Positions 30,454-38,260 of a stretch of 42,396 bases of DNA are shown in pieces. The stretch's first letter is position 1; the number at the start of each line of letters is the position of its first letter. The notes beneath the pieces are model-generated. The model worked only from the letters and a program-made list of their open reading frames with translations, searched no databases and was not told where the DNA came from. This DNA is from a virus, in IMG/VR virus record IMGVR_UViG_3300044737_000120, positions 1 through 42,396 of that record. One strand, written 5' to 3'. The position numbers and the translations under genes are program-made.

Positions 30454-32753
30454 TCGACATCGCGCAACCGCCGCTCGCCGCGATCGATCCGCTGCCGGCG
30501 GATGTCGTCGCATCGCTGATGGGTCTTCACCCGCGATCGGTGCGGCGGCTGGCGACCAAAGGCACTTCGCTCCGCATTGCGCGGCGCGAGGTCAGAGGGC
30601 GTAACGCAAACGCCGTTCTGATCGAGTTCGATTCGATCCCGCCGGTGTATCAGGCGGCGTACATCAAGTCGCGCCCGGAGCTGCTCGCGTCGATCGCCGC
30701 GGCGGCGACCGCGGAGAAGCGCGAGGAGAAGTTCTCGCGCGCAACCGCGGCGGTCCGCGCGCGTGTTCTGGCGCGCGAAGAAGCGGTGATCGCCTGGCGC
30801 GCCTTTCTCGCCGGCGACGCGCGCTCGGAAGCCGAGCAGCAGGGCTTCGTCGACGCGCACCGCGATGCGTTCGTGGTCCGCGTCGACGAGAAAACCGCGT
30901 ATCCGCTGAGCATCTCCAGGCGCTCACTCGGCCGCTGGACAAAGGCGTACCGCCAGCAAGGGCGCGACGGCCTGGTCGACGGCCGCGGGCGTCCGAAAGG
31001 CACCGTCACCTTCTCCAAAGAAATCCGCGACCGCGCCGAGGAGCTGTATCTGCGCTACCCGCGCCGGACGATCGCGCAGTGCTACCGCATCCTCGGAGAC
31101 GAGGCGCCGCGCAACAAGTGGAAGCTCCCGAGCTACGACGCGATCCACGCCCATCTCTCTGGGTTGTCGCCGGCGCGCGTGCGCTATCACCGCTTCCCCG
31201 AGACACGGCACAAGGACATCCGTCCCTTCGTCATCGGCGACTACGAGTCGACGCAGGTGATGGAGATGATCGAGAGCGATCACCATCAGATCGACGTTCC
31301 GGTCAACTGTGAAGCGCCGTTCTGCGAGATCTCGCATTTCCCCTGGCTGACGGTCTGGTACGACGTCCGTTCGCGCAAGGTGCTCGACATCGAGCTCTAT
31401 GTGGATCCGCCGAACAGCCGGCACATCATGGAGTCGCTGCATCGGGTGTGGCTGCGGTACGGCCTCAATCGCTACAGCCACATCGACAACGGCGCCGACT
31501 ACATCCGCGGCCTCGGCAAGTGGGGCTGGAAGCATTACGAGGTCGGCCGCCGCGGCGCGAAGCTCCAGGAGTGCGCCGGCTTCGATCCTGAGTCGGTCAA
31601 CCGCGTGGTCGGTCCCTTCGGAGTCGAGGCGATCTTCTCGATCCCCGGCGAGCCCCAGGGAAAGATCGTCGAGCGTTGGTTCAGGACGCTCGGGATCCAG
31701 CTCTATCCGGAGTTCGAGGCGTACCGCGGCGCCCTGGGCGAGCGAAGCGATCGCGCCGAGTACTTGCGCAAGCACCCGGCCGAGTGCCCGACGCTGCGCG
31801 ATCTGCGCAACGCGCTCGATACGACGGTCGCGAAGTATCACGAGCGGCCACACCGTGGCAGCGGCATGGACGGCCGTTCGCCGAACGAGGTTTTTGCCGA
31901 CGAGTCGATCCGCTACCCGCGCCGCGATCCGGACGCCGCGGCGCTGGCCTATGCCTTCTGGCACGAGAAGGTGGGCGCGCAGGTCGGCCGCAACGGCATC
32001 GTCTTCCAGAAGCGCACCTACCGCCTCGAGCCGAAAACGCACGCCGACTACCTGCTCCAGAAGGTCGTCATCCGCTGGCACGAGGAAAAGCCCGGGATCA
32101 TCGTCGTGTGCGACGCGATGGGGCGCTTCATCGGCGTCGCGACCGACGTCACCTCCTCGGCCTCGGCGCCGAAGGGCCGCTCGCCGCAAGTCGGCGAGGC
32201 GATCGCCGGCCGCAACGCCTTCTGGAACGCCGTTAAAGGCGAATGGGAGGCGATGCATCCACGGATGCGCAATCGCCTGGCGGGCGTCGAGGCGGACGAG
32301 TACGAGCGGCTGATCGCCAAGCGTGACGAGATGTCCACGCCGGCGGCGATCGCCGTCGACGCCTCCGGCGGCTCGGTGACGATCGTCGATCGCCACCTCT
32401 CACCCCTCGCGCGCCAGGTGATCGAAGCCGAAGCGCGCATTGCCAATCCATTCGACCTCTCCGCTGCCGACCTCGCGCTCGCCGAAGTGAAAGGGACTGA
32501 ATTTGTTTCCGCAGACCTCCTCAGAGAACGCCACGCAGAGTTTTTCCTCAAACACGCGAGCGTCGACAGCGAAGAGACCGAAGAGGAGCGGCGCTACGTC
32601 GCCGAGGAGCTGAGCGCGGCCGCGCTGCGCCAGCTCAAAACGCAACGGGACGAAGAGGGGATGTGCGTCTACGACCTCGAATGCCCGAACCTGGGGGACT
32701 TCTCCAAAGACATGTGCTTCGACCACTACGAGATCGTTTTCGGCGCGAGCTGA
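30450..32753 (+). CDS. DDE transposase (MuA-like)
   Basis: A 767-residue transposase that cuts at both phage ends and joins them to target DNA. The N-terminal region has DNA-binding helix-turn-helix domains (DPLPADVVASLMGLHPRSVRRLATKG; LGRWTKAYRQQGRDGLVDGRGRPKG). The DDE core has Asp-277 (ESDHHQID), Asp-346 (HIDNG) and Glu-408 (GKIVERWF), with spacings matching MuA. The C-terminal barrel and an end domain (from about 560) would bind MuB. The GTG at 30450 overlaps the previous stop. The end has an acidic helical region and a terminal cysteine pair. Strong identification. Confidence 0.93.
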   Translation: MIDIAQPPLAAIDPLPADVVASLMGLHPRSVRRLATKGTSLRIARREVRGRNANAVLIEFDSIPPVYQAAYIKSRPELLASIAAAATAEKREEKFSRATAAVRARVLAREEAVIAWRAFLAGDARSEAEQQGFVDAHRDAFVVRVDEKTAYPLSISRRSLGRWTKAYRQQGRDGLVDGRGRPKGTVTFSKEIRDRAEELYLRYPRRTIAQCYRILGDEAPRNKWKLPSYDAIHAHLSGLSPARVRYHRFPETRHKDIRPFVIGDYESTQVMEMIESDHHQIDVPVNCEAPFCEISHFPWLTVWYDVRSRKVLDIELYVDPPNSRHIMESLHRVWLRYGLNRYSHIDNGADYIRGLGKWGWKHYEVGRRGAKLQECAGFDPESVNRVVGPFGVEAIFSIPGEPQGKIVERWFRTLGIQLYPEFEAYRGALGERSDRAEYLRKHPAECPTLRDLRNALDTTVAKYHERPHRGSGMDGRSPNEVFADESIRYPRRDPDAAALAYAFWHEKVGAQVGRNGIVFQKRTYRLEPKTHADYLLQKVVIRWHEEKPGIIVVCDAMGRFIGVATDVTSSASAPKGRSPQVGEAIAGRNAFWNAVKGEWEAMHPRMRNRLAGVEADEYERLIAKRDEMSTPAAIAVDASGGSVTIVDRHLSPLARQVIEAEARIANPFDLSAADLALAEVKGTEFVSADLLRERHAEFFLKHASVDSEETEEERRYVAEELSAAALRQLKTQRDEEGMCVYDLECPNLGDFSKDMCFDHYEIVFGAS

Positions 32754-32783
32754 GGCTCGGCGCCCACGAAAGGAGCAACTGAA

Positions 32784-33797
32784 ATGACAGTCGCAGATTT
32801 TCGGGACACCAAACAGCAAAAAGCCCCTCCGGCTGGACCCGGAGAGGCTTCACTCGATTCGGCGGTCATCGAGCTGACGAGACGTCGGGCTCAAGACCAC
32901 AAAGACACCCGAGGATACTCGGAAATTGAGCTCGCCGCCAACATCACCAAGCGGACCGGCGAGACCCTGAGCGCGGCGTCCGTCGGCGCCTTTCTGCGCA
33001 ACAAGTACGGCGCGGACGAGAGCGAAATCGCCCGGAAGATCGAGATCTACCTCGACGCCGAAGAGCAGCGCTTGAAGATCGGCGGGCCGCTGGCCTTCGT
33101 TCGCACGACGGTATTTCGCGACGTCGAACGCGCCGTTTTGATCGCAGAGAAGATGCGCATGATCGCGGTCATCTCCACCGCGGCTGGATTCGGCAAAACG
33201 ACGATCATCGGCCAGCTTCTCGAGGAGAGAAATGCGATCTACATCCCGGCCACCGATGAGTTGAGCGCGCCGTGGATGCTCAAGATGGAGCTGGTCTACC
33301 GCCTGGGTGGAGCGTCGTCGCCAAAACGCAAGGCGCTTCCCACACGCGACGTCGTTCGCATGCTGACTCGGCGCAATCGGCCGACGATCTTCGTTGACGA
33401 AGCACAGAAGATCGATAGCCAGCGCATCGACGAGCTACGGTGCATCGCCGACCAAGCTCAATGCCCGATCGTCCTGGCTGGCAACGAGAAGGTCTACGAG
33501 CGGGCCGACAGCGCCGACTCCGGGCACGCTCAATACACCTCGCGCGTAATCGCTCGCGTGCACCTCGGAGCGGAGAAGACGAAGTCCGCCGATGTGCGGC
33601 TGATCGCCTCCCAGATCGTCGACAAGGAGGCCGTCGACTCGTCGCTCGACCTCCTGCTTGCCGCCGCCAGGCGCGAAGGGACCTTCCGCACCGTCACGGG
33701 CATCCTCAACGTCGCCAAGATCCTGTTCGACACCGTCTCCCCATCCCGCGAGCAGGTGCTCAAGGCGATGGCCTACATGAAGGGCGGTGCAGCGTGA
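32784..33797 (+). CDS. target-capture AAA+ ATPase (MuB-like)
   Basis: A 337-residue ATPase that picks insertion targets, activates the transposase and gives immunity. Residues 45-90 are an N-terminal helix-turn-helix as in MuB (EIELAANITKRTGETLSAASVGAFLRNKYG). Walker A STAAGFGKTT is at 131-140 and Walker B TIFVDEAQ at 201-208, followed by an arginine-finger-like region (HAQYTSRVIARVHLG). Start follows AAAGGAGCAACTGAA. It is directly after the transposase, the Mu order. Confidence 0.92.
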   Translation: MTVADFRDTKQQKAPPAGPGEASLDSAVIELTRRRAQDHKDTRGYSEIELAANITKRTGETLSAASVGAFLRNKYGADESEIARKIEIYLDAEEQRLKIGGPLAFVRTTVFRDVERAVLIAEKMRMIAVISTAAGFGKTTIIGQLLEERNAIYIPATDELSAPWMLKMELVYRLGGASSPKRKALPTRDVVRMLTRRNRPTIFVDEAQKIDSQRIDELRCIADQAQCPIVLAGNEKVYERADSADSGHAQYTSRVIARVHLGAEKTKSADVRLIASQIVDKEAVDSSLDLLLAAARREGTFRTVTGILNVAKILFDTVSPSREQVLKAMAYMKGGAA

Positions 33798-34081
33798 AGG
33801 CCTCGACCAGGACGACCCGCCATCCCGCCATCACCAGGCCGATCCGCGCGATCGTCGTCACGTTCGACGATGCCGAGCGGCTGCCGGCTGACATGGAGAT
33901 TCAGTTCCGCGACGGAAGCGGTCTCCACGTCGCGGCGATCACCAAAGAGCAGCATCTGCTCTATCCCGACCTGACGTTCTTCCGCGGTCGCTTCGGAGAC
34001 GCTCACGAGGAGCTGGTCGTCGACGTGAGCATCGCCAGCGCTGTGATGGATCGCATCACCGGCGTGAAAGGAGGGGATTGA
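33794..34081 (+). CDS. hypothetical early protein
   Basis: A 95-residue protein beginning at a GTG that overlaps MuB's stop (GTGA). The middle is strand-rich: IRAIVVTFDDAERLPADMEIQFRDGSGLHVAAI, then FFRGRFGDAHEELVVDVSI. It has no known motif. It ends three bases before the coiled-coil protein start. Its role is unknown, presumably early. Confidence 0.55.
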   Translation: MKASTRTTRHPAITRPIRAIVVTFDDAERLPADMEIQFRDGSGLHVAAITKEQHLLYPDLTFFRGRFGDAHEELVVDVSIASAVMDRITGVKGGD

Positions 34082-34840
34082 ATGTTCAAGCTCTCCTCGC
34101 TCGCGCCGGCCATCCTCGCTCGCGCCGGCTACGTTTCCGCCGCGGAGCTCACGGCGGCGAACGAGCGAGTCCTCGATCTGAGCACGCAGCTCGCCAACGT
34201 GACGACCGCGCAGAAGGAGCTGGCGATCCTCCTCGCCGATGTGCGCGATGAGCTGGGCGCGACTGAGAAGCGCCGGCTGCAGCTGCAGGGCGATTTTGAA
34301 GCAGTGAATGCGCAGCGTCAGACGCTCGCCCGTGAGCACGACGCTCTACTCCGCGAGTCCTGCCGCAAGGACGAGACGATCGGCAATCTGACGCAGCGGG
34401 TCGACGAGCAAAACGAATTCATCGCTCAGCTGCAGCGCGAGCGGCCGCAGATGCGCCTCGTCCGCCCGGCTAGCGAGACGCGCGGCGTCGACGATGAGAG
34501 CGCGCCGGCTGACGATGAGGTGATCGTCCCCGAGCACTCCGTCGAGATGTCGGCACGGGTGATCGTCATCTCCTTCGAAGGGAAAACGTTCTGGACGCTG
34601 AGCGTTGACGATCACACCTTCAAAGTTGCCGTTCACGATAGGGCGTTCCTCAACGATCCAAGCCACAAGTTCGCGAAGGGCTCCATCATCCGCGGTCGTT
34701 TTCTCGAGACGATGCTGCGCCGCGCTGACGGCGAGCCCTACACCCGCCGGACTCTCGAAGAAGTACTCGATGTGATCCAGCCCTCTCCATCAACCACCGA
34801 ACCGCTGTTCGCCGCGGCCGCCGCGGCGGAAAGGAACTGA
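34082..34840 (+). CDS. coiled-coil early protein with C-terminal beta domain
   Basis: A 252-residue protein. Residues about 20-120 form a long coiled coil (AANERVLDLSTQLANVTTAQKELAILLADVRDELGATEKRRLQLQGDF...). After a linker the last 100 residues are beta-rich (MSARVIVISFEGKTFWTLSVDDHTFKVAVHDRAFLN, then KGSIIRGRFLETMLRR). It may act as a structural or protein-joining factor in replication, but I recognise no family. Start is immediately after the previous stop; the ribosome site is GAAAGGAGGGGATTG. Confidence 0.5.
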   Translation: MFKLSSLAPAILARAGYVSAAELTAANERVLDLSTQLANVTTAQKELAILLADVRDELGATEKRRLQLQGDFEAVNAQRQTLAREHDALLRESCRKDETIGNLTQRVDEQNEFIAQLQRERPQMRLVRPASETRGVDDESAPADDEVIVPEHSVEMSARVIVISFEGKTFWTLSVDDHTFKVAVHDRAFLNDPSHKFAKGSIIRGRFLETMLRRADGEPYTRRTLEEVLDVIQPSPSTTEPLFAAAAAAERN

Positions 34841-34844
34841 CTCC

Positions 34845-35348
34845 ATGCAACGCCTGGCTATTTGCGTCTTCTTTCTAGTGATGAGTTCCGGGACCGCTGT
34901 GGCGATCCGCGCGGAACAGAAGCAAACCTGCGTCATCCCTTTCGAATGGTGCCTGACCGGTTGCCCGGAGCTCGGCGCCTACTCGATCGAGTCGTTCTCG
35001 TCGACCTCGGATGAGCAGGCGTTCGTTGCGGCGCTGACCGGCCTGCAGCAGGAGACGGTTCGCGTGGCCATGTTCCCGGCCAACGGCAAGCACATCGTCG
35101 TCGCCTACCGCGTTCTCGCCGGCGCCGCGCCACATGCGACGGCGACGATCGGCGTCTGCCCGACGTCGACCGTGGCGCTGCATTCCTACTTCGCGATCGA
35201 GACGGCGACGGTCGAAGCAACCCGCCTCTCGATCGAGCAGCGATCGTCGATCGCGCTCTTCAGCGTCTTTCCCGTCAACACCAACGATCCGAACACGCGC
35301 GCGCTCCTCGTGGTGCGCCAGGAGGCCGAGCATGGCGACATCGATTAG
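34845..35348 (+). CDS. secreted early protein
   Basis: A 167-residue exported protein with a signal peptide (MQRLAICVFFLVMSSGTAVA, cleavage near AVA-I). The mature chain has a CVIPFEWCLTGC cluster and a later cysteine (IGVCPTST), suggesting disulfides, then a helical/strand part. It is in the early operon, so it is made soon after infection and could change the cell surface, but no family is recognised. It overlaps the next gene by 17 bases. Confidence 0.55.
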   Translation: MQRLAICVFFLVMSSGTAVAIRAEQKQTCVIPFEWCLTGCPELGAYSIESFSSTSDEQAFVAALTGLQQETVRVAMFPANGKHIVVAYRVLAGAAPHATATIGVCPTSTVALHSYFAIETATVEATRLSIEQRSSIALFSVFPVNTNDPNTRALLVVRQEAEHGDID

Positions 35349-35640
35349 TGATTTCACGCCCAGCGAGCTGCGTTCGCTCGCGACGATCGTAATGGCGATC
35401 GACGACGTCGATCCCGCTTCGCGCGAGACGGTGATCGGAGTACTGCAAACGATCGCCGGGCTGGATGAGGTATCGCAGAACGCTCTCGCCGACGTGGTTG
35501 AGCTGCTCGGGCGGGAGAAGAGGGCAGAGCGTCTCGTTGAGTACCTCTGCAGCGGGCAATCCCTTGTCGATCTTCAAGCCGAAGTTTGGGCCGCGGTGGA
35601 TGAGGACAACGCGACCAACCCCGCAGCAGTGGATGCGTGA
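35332..35640 (+). CDS. acidic helical hypothetical protein
   Basis: A 102-residue protein. ATG at 35332, after AGGAGGCCGAGC, lies inside the end of the secreted-protein gene. It is helical and acidic (ELRSLATIVMAIDDVDPASRETVIGVLQTIAGLDEVSQNALADVVELLG). No motif. It is the last gene before the inverted-repeat-flanked cassette. Role unknown. Confidence 0.5.
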   Translation: MATSISDFTPSELRSLATIVMAIDDVDPASRETVIGVLQTIAGLDEVSQNALADVVELLGREKRAERLVEYLCSGQSLVDLQAEVWAAVDEDNATNPAAVDA

Positions 35641-35694
35641 ACCGCCTGCGTCTGCGCCGCGTCCGAGACGGTCACGGCGCAGAGCGGAGGCGGT
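35641..35694 (+). terminator. G/C-rich stem-loop after the acidic protein gene
   Basis: Directly after the stop, ACCGCCT (35641-35647) pairs with AGGCGGT (35688-35694), and CTGCGCCG (35652-35659) with CGGCGCAG (35675-35682), with a small internal loop between. No T-run follows. It may slow or partly end the early transcript before the cassette. The rest of the gap (to 35781) shows no gene. Confidence 0.5.
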
Positions 35695-35781
35695 TCGTCT
35701 GCGCCGTGTTGCGCGGGTGGGAGGGGTGGCGGGGGAGCGTGGGCCGAAGCGGTGGCCGCGCAGCACGGCGGAGGCGATCAG

Positions 35782-35804
35782 GGACCTCTGCGCTTGACTA
35801 AAGC
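35782..35804. repeat. left arm of a perfect 23-bp inverted repeat
   Basis: Starts GGACCTCTGC and ends TTGACTAAAGC. Its exact reverse complement is at 36447-36469. Together they flank the exported-protein gene. The arm includes TTGACT, a possible -35 box, but no good -10 was found at the right distance. Confidence 0.95.
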
Positions 35805-35841
35805 AACTTCAACTTTTCAACAACGGGAGGGAGTGAGATTC

Positions 35842-36435
35842 ATGAGAACCAAGACGATTTTTCTTTTCCTGATGGTGATGCTCGTCAGCGTCGGCGCGTT
35901 CGCGCAGAACGATGACGAGGTGTACTACCCTGACTATGGCCTAGATGGAGGCGGCGGAGGCGGCTGGGGGATTTGCTACCGCTGCGCCATCTACGGAAAC
36001 AACACAGCGTCGTGCCTCCCGGGAGAGTTCGATCCGGAAAGACCGTTTGGTTACCCCGGCTACACAAGCTGCACGAGGCATCAAGTCCCCCCGGGATACC
36101 AAGGCCCGCCGTACTGCACGGTGTCCGGCTTCTGCCTTTCGGTGGGGGCGAACAAGGATTCGGCGTCGGAACTGGAAAGGCAGACTGTCGCAATCGCGAC
36201 GTACTTCCTGGAGTCCAAGCTCATGAAGCCGGACGACCTAAGCGACTTCATCGCCGTGACCGATTACGCGCTGCGCGATAACCCCCAAGCTTCCGGCGCG
36301 TCGAGGAAGCGGCTCGACATGTACAGGGCGAAGTTCAAACTCCTGACAGGGGATGAATTGAAGCCGGGGTACGTCCCCGTGCACCCTAAACCTCCGACAA
36401 AAGCCCCGGCCTCCATCACGGCGGCGGCGCGCTGA
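35842..36435 (+). CDS. exported cysteine-containing protein in an inverted-repeat-flanked cassette
   Basis: A 197-residue secreted protein with signal peptide MRTKTIFLFLMVMLVSVGAFA (cleavage before Gln-22). The mature chain begins with an acidic/tyrosine stretch and a glycine run (DGGGGGGWG), then has CYRC, SCLPG, SCTRH, YCTVSGFC spread as in a disulfide-bonded domain. A helical part follows (ELERQTVAIATYFLESKL...DDLSDFIAVTDYAL). The end is proline- and alanine-rich. Start ATG at 35842 follows GGGAGGGAG. The gene and its flanks are bounded by perfect 23-bp inverted repeats. Function unknown; likely host-surface or cell-interaction related. Confidence 0.6.
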   Translation: MRTKTIFLFLMVMLVSVGAFAQNDDEVYYPDYGLDGGGGGGWGICYRCAIYGNNTASCLPGEFDPERPFGYPGYTSCTRHQVPPGYQGPPYCTVSGFCLSVGANKDSASELERQTVAIATYFLESKLMKPDDLSDFIAVTDYALRDNPQASGASRKRLDMYRAKFKLLTGDELKPGYVPVHPKPPTKAPASITAAAR

Positions 36436-36446
36436 TTCAGTCACCC

Positions 36447-36469
36447 GCTTTAGTCAAGCGCAGAGGTCC
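36447..36469. repeat. right arm of a perfect 23-bp inverted repeat
   Basis: Exact reverse complement of 35782-35804: begins GCTTTAGTC and ends AGAGGTCC. It lies 12 bases after the exported-protein stop and 15 bases before the Gam start. Paired in RNA it would form a very long-range stem; paired as DNA it would mark a mobile or invertible segment of about 690 bp. Confidence 0.95.
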
Positions 36470-36483
36470 TGGAGAAGACGCCG

Positions 36484-37062
36484 ATGAAAGGGAGGGGAGC
36501 CGTGGCAAAGAAAGCGACAACGACGGAGCCGGCCGCGCCGGTAATCAAGATCACGAGTTGTGATGAGGCCGATCGCCGAGGGCTGGAGCTCGCTCAGGCG
36601 CACCTGAAGCGCGAAGCGCTGCAGAACACCGTGAACCTGGCGAAGGCGGCGATCGATCAGAAGTACGCCGAGGAGCTCGACGAGCTGGCGAACAAGGAGC
36701 ACGAGCTTCAATGCGCGCTCGACGCCTTCGCCGCGAAACACAAGCGCGCCGAAGATCTCAACTACATCGAGATCGTCAGCACCGGCGGCAGCAACGCCAT
36801 CACTTACGACGTCGACGAGGCGGACGTCATCAAGCGGATCAAACGATCCGCGACGTGGGCGCACCTGGTCAAGGTCAAAGAGTTCCTCAACAAGCGCGAC
36901 CTCGCGAAGATCCCGACGAAGCTGCACGAAAAATTCGGGTTCCGTTTCGGCCCCACCGCCGTGACCTTCAGCGTGAAGCCGAAGATCGAGGCCGTCCGCA
37001 TCCACGCGGAACGCGCGCAGGAGAAGCATGCGCGGGATAAGGCCGCCGCCCGTTCCCGATAG
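36484..37062 (+). CDS. host-nuclease inhibitor (Mu Gam-like)
   Basis: A 192-residue Gam family protein, which binds DNA ends and shields them from RecBCD-type nucleases. The pattern is ADRRGLELAQAHLKREALQNTVNLAKAAIDQKYAEELDELANKEHELQCALDAFAAKHK, the paired helices, then LVKVKEFLNKRDLAKIPTKLHEKFGFRFGPTAVTFSVKPKIE. ATG at 36484 follows GGAGAAGACGCCG; a GTG at 36502 (after GGGAGGGGAGCC) is an alternative start and has a better site. Short distance from the right inverted repeat. Confidence 0.85.
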   Translation: MKGRGAVAKKATTTEPAAPVIKITSCDEADRRGLELAQAHLKREALQNTVNLAKAAIDQKYAEELDELANKEHELQCALDAFAAKHKRAEDLNYIEIVSTGGSNAITYDVDEADVIKRIKRSATWAHLVKVKEFLNKRDLAKIPTKLHEKFGFRFGPTAVTFSVKPKIEAVRIHAERAQEKHARDKAAARSR

Positions 37063-37297
37063 CAACTCTTCCCGGCGGCGACGCCGGGCTGCACGTCAGT
37101 GAGCAGCGAAAGGAGGCACCTAGCGAACGATTCCAAAGCGAAATCCGGCCGTGGCCGCGAAGAGAAGAACGCCCCGCTTGATGTGGAAAGTCGAGTGTGC
37201 AGCGCTCAAGACCTTGCGAAAAACGCGAACCACGGCGCGGATCGATCGGAGGCGGCGTGCCGGTCCTGATGAGCAGCCAAAGAAAAGGAGATTCCCG
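37063..37297 (+). other. 235-bp stretch: hairpin and an unclear short frame
   Basis: After the Gam stop, CCCGGCG (37071-37077), loop GCGA, and CGCCGGG (37082-37088) form a hairpin with a GNRA loop. An AAAGGAGG site (near 37110) has no start codon in reach. Two short frames cross the region, one basic from GTG 37151 that continues into the next gene, the other ending on the TGATG at 37267-37271. Codon bias does not separate them, so I do not call a gene here. Confidence 0.4.
37247..37278 (+). repeat. 32-bp leader repeat, copy A
   Basis: Begins CGGAGGCGGCG and ends CTGATGAGCAGCC. It differs from the copy at 37605-37636 in 2 of 32 bases. It lies before the 89-residue protein gene. Confidence 0.85.
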
Positions 37298-37301
37298 ATG
37301 A
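37269..37301 (+). CDS. 10-codon upstream open frame
   Basis: ATG at 37269, within the leader repeat, reads MSSQRKGDSR and stops at 37299-37301, overlapping the next gene's ATG as ATGA. It could couple translation, or be chance. The same repeat lies at the start of the 120-residue protein downstream. Confidence 0.35.
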   Translation: MSSQRKGDSR

Positions 37302-37567
37302 ACGTACAGACCGTAAGAACGAAGTTTTTCTGCAGGGAAGTAACCGTCCACAACGAGTCGCCGACGAGCGGCGCCGTGGTGAAGCTGGCGGCTGTCAACA
37401 ACAGCCATCCTTCCCACGAAAACAGGCAGTCCGGGGTGTCCACCGCGAGCACGCAAGACGGCGGGCTGACGCTCTACATCAGCAACCCTCAAACGCGGGC
37501 GTTCTTCGTGGCCGGCGCCGAGTACTACCTCGACTTCACGCCGGCGCCGCCCACGGCGTCCTGCTGA
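37298..37567 (+). CDS. hypothetical early protein
   Basis: An 89-residue protein; ATG at 37298 has a good site AAAGGAGATTCCCG. It is strand-rich: TVHNESPTSGAVVKLAAVNNS, then GGLTLYISNPQTRAFFVAGAEYYLDFTPA, like a small beta-sandwich. Two cysteines (FFCRE, last ASC). No family. It lies between the two leader-repeat copies. Confidence 0.5.
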   Translation: MNVQTVRTKFFCREVTVHNESPTSGAVVKLAAVNNSHPSHENRQSGVSTASTQDGGLTLYISNPQTRAFFVAGAEYYLDFTPAPPTASC

Positions 37568-37578
37568 TTTCCTGCGAA

Positions 37579-37600
37579 ACCGCGCGGAGATCCGCGCGGT
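37579..37600. repeat. G/C-rich hairpin between small early genes
   Basis: ACCGCGCGGA (37579-37588) and TCCGCGCGGT (37591-37600) pair perfectly with only GA between, so the top pairs must be open. It lies 12 bases after the 89-residue gene's stop. No T-run follows. Confidence 0.6.
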
Positions 37601-37604
37601 CGGC

Positions 37605-37636
37605 CGGAGGCGGCGCTCCGGTCCTGATGAGCAGCC
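37605..37636 (+). repeat. 32-bp leader repeat, copy B
   Basis: Matches 37247-37278 except for two adjacent bases. It spans the first codons of the next frame (ATG 37627, MSSR...). The repeat therefore supplies the same CTGATGAGCAGCC context to two early genes. Confidence 0.85.
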
Positions 37637-37989
37637 GAAAGACCCGAATGAAGACCTTCTGTACATGCAACCACGAGAGAACACGGCACCGGCCGATGTA
37701 CGGAGACCCTTACGCCGGCTCGTGCTACGACTGCACCTGCTCGGGGATGAAGGTCGCCAGCTTCGAGCTCTTCACCAGCGAGCGGCGCATCCTAAGGAAG
37801 ATCGCGGAAGCGCAGAAGATCGGGATCCCGGAGCTCGAGCGGCAGCTCGCCGACGATCCGGCGATCGGCGCGCTGGGCGCCATCCTGCGCAATCTCAGCC
37901 TCGCGCAGTTCGTCGCGTTCGTTCGCCCGAATTCGGTCTCCGCCAGCGCGGCAGGATGCCAATACCTCCAGGAGCTGCGCCGTGGCTAG
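37627..37989 (+). CDS. small cysteine-rich protein, zinc-binding candidate
   Basis: A 120-residue protein. The N-terminal part is cysteine-rich: TFCTCNHER, then GSCYDCTCSG, a possible zinc-binding site, followed by a helical domain (RRILRKIAEAQKIGIPELERQLADDPAIGAL). The start could be ATG 37627 or ATG 37648 (MKTFC); neither has a strong site. Its stop overlaps the next start. Role unknown. Confidence 0.5.
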   Translation: MSSRKTRMKTFCTCNHERTRHRPMYGDPYAGSCYDCTCSGMKVASFELFTSERRILRKIAEAQKIGIPELERQLADDPAIGALGAILRNLSLAQFVAFVRPNSVSASAAGCQYLQELRRG

Positions 37990-38260
37990 TTTCGTTCCCG
38001 ACGCGATTCAGATGGTTCTCCTGGCCAAGATCGGCGAGCACATCGCGGTCACCCTCAACTCGCTCGCCACGGGCGACATCGCGACCGACATCACGACGAC
38101 GATCAAGCTGATCGAGCTGGCGAAGGAAGGACTGATTTGCTACTCGATGCGCGACGAGTTCGTCCGCTGCACGCCGGTCGGCCGGTTGTGGGTGTCCTCT
38201 CACGAGAATTGGCGGGCCGGGCTGCGCGGCCAGGCGACGGGTGGGGGGCGTTGGCATTGA
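37982..38260 (+). CDS. hypothetical protein, helical
   Basis: A 92-residue protein with GTG start overlapping the previous gene by eight bases. Helical with a repeated threonine/isoleucine segment (GDIATDITTTIKLIELAKEGLICYSMRDEFVRCTPVGRLWV). The end (GRLWVSSHEN) resembles the wing of a winged-helix protein. Its stop overlaps the next start as TTGA. Confidence 0.5.
   Translation: MASFVPDAIQMVLLAKIGEHIAVTLNSLATGDIATDITTTIKLIELAKEGLICYSMRDEFVRCTPVGRLWVSSHENWRAGLRGQATGGGRWH

Noticed and set aside
30924-32396. 490-residue minus-strand frame under the transposase
   Set aside because: Antisense shadow; transposase catalytic residues are clear on the plus strand.
35794-35822. Promoter in the left inverted-repeat arm (TTGACT)
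   Set aside because: No -10-like hexamer at 16-18 bases; noted only as a possible -35.
37099-37269. Possible short gene from GTG 37099 to TGA 37269 between Gam and the 89-residue gene
   Set aside because: The AAAGGAGG site has no start after it, a competing frame overlaps fully, and codon bias does not decide. Left as an unclear stretch.
37605-37646. Hammerhead ribozyme core: CTGATGAG followed by CGAAAG in leader copy B
   Set aside because: No stem I or III with a UH cleavage site fits on either side, and copy A lacks the GAAA element.
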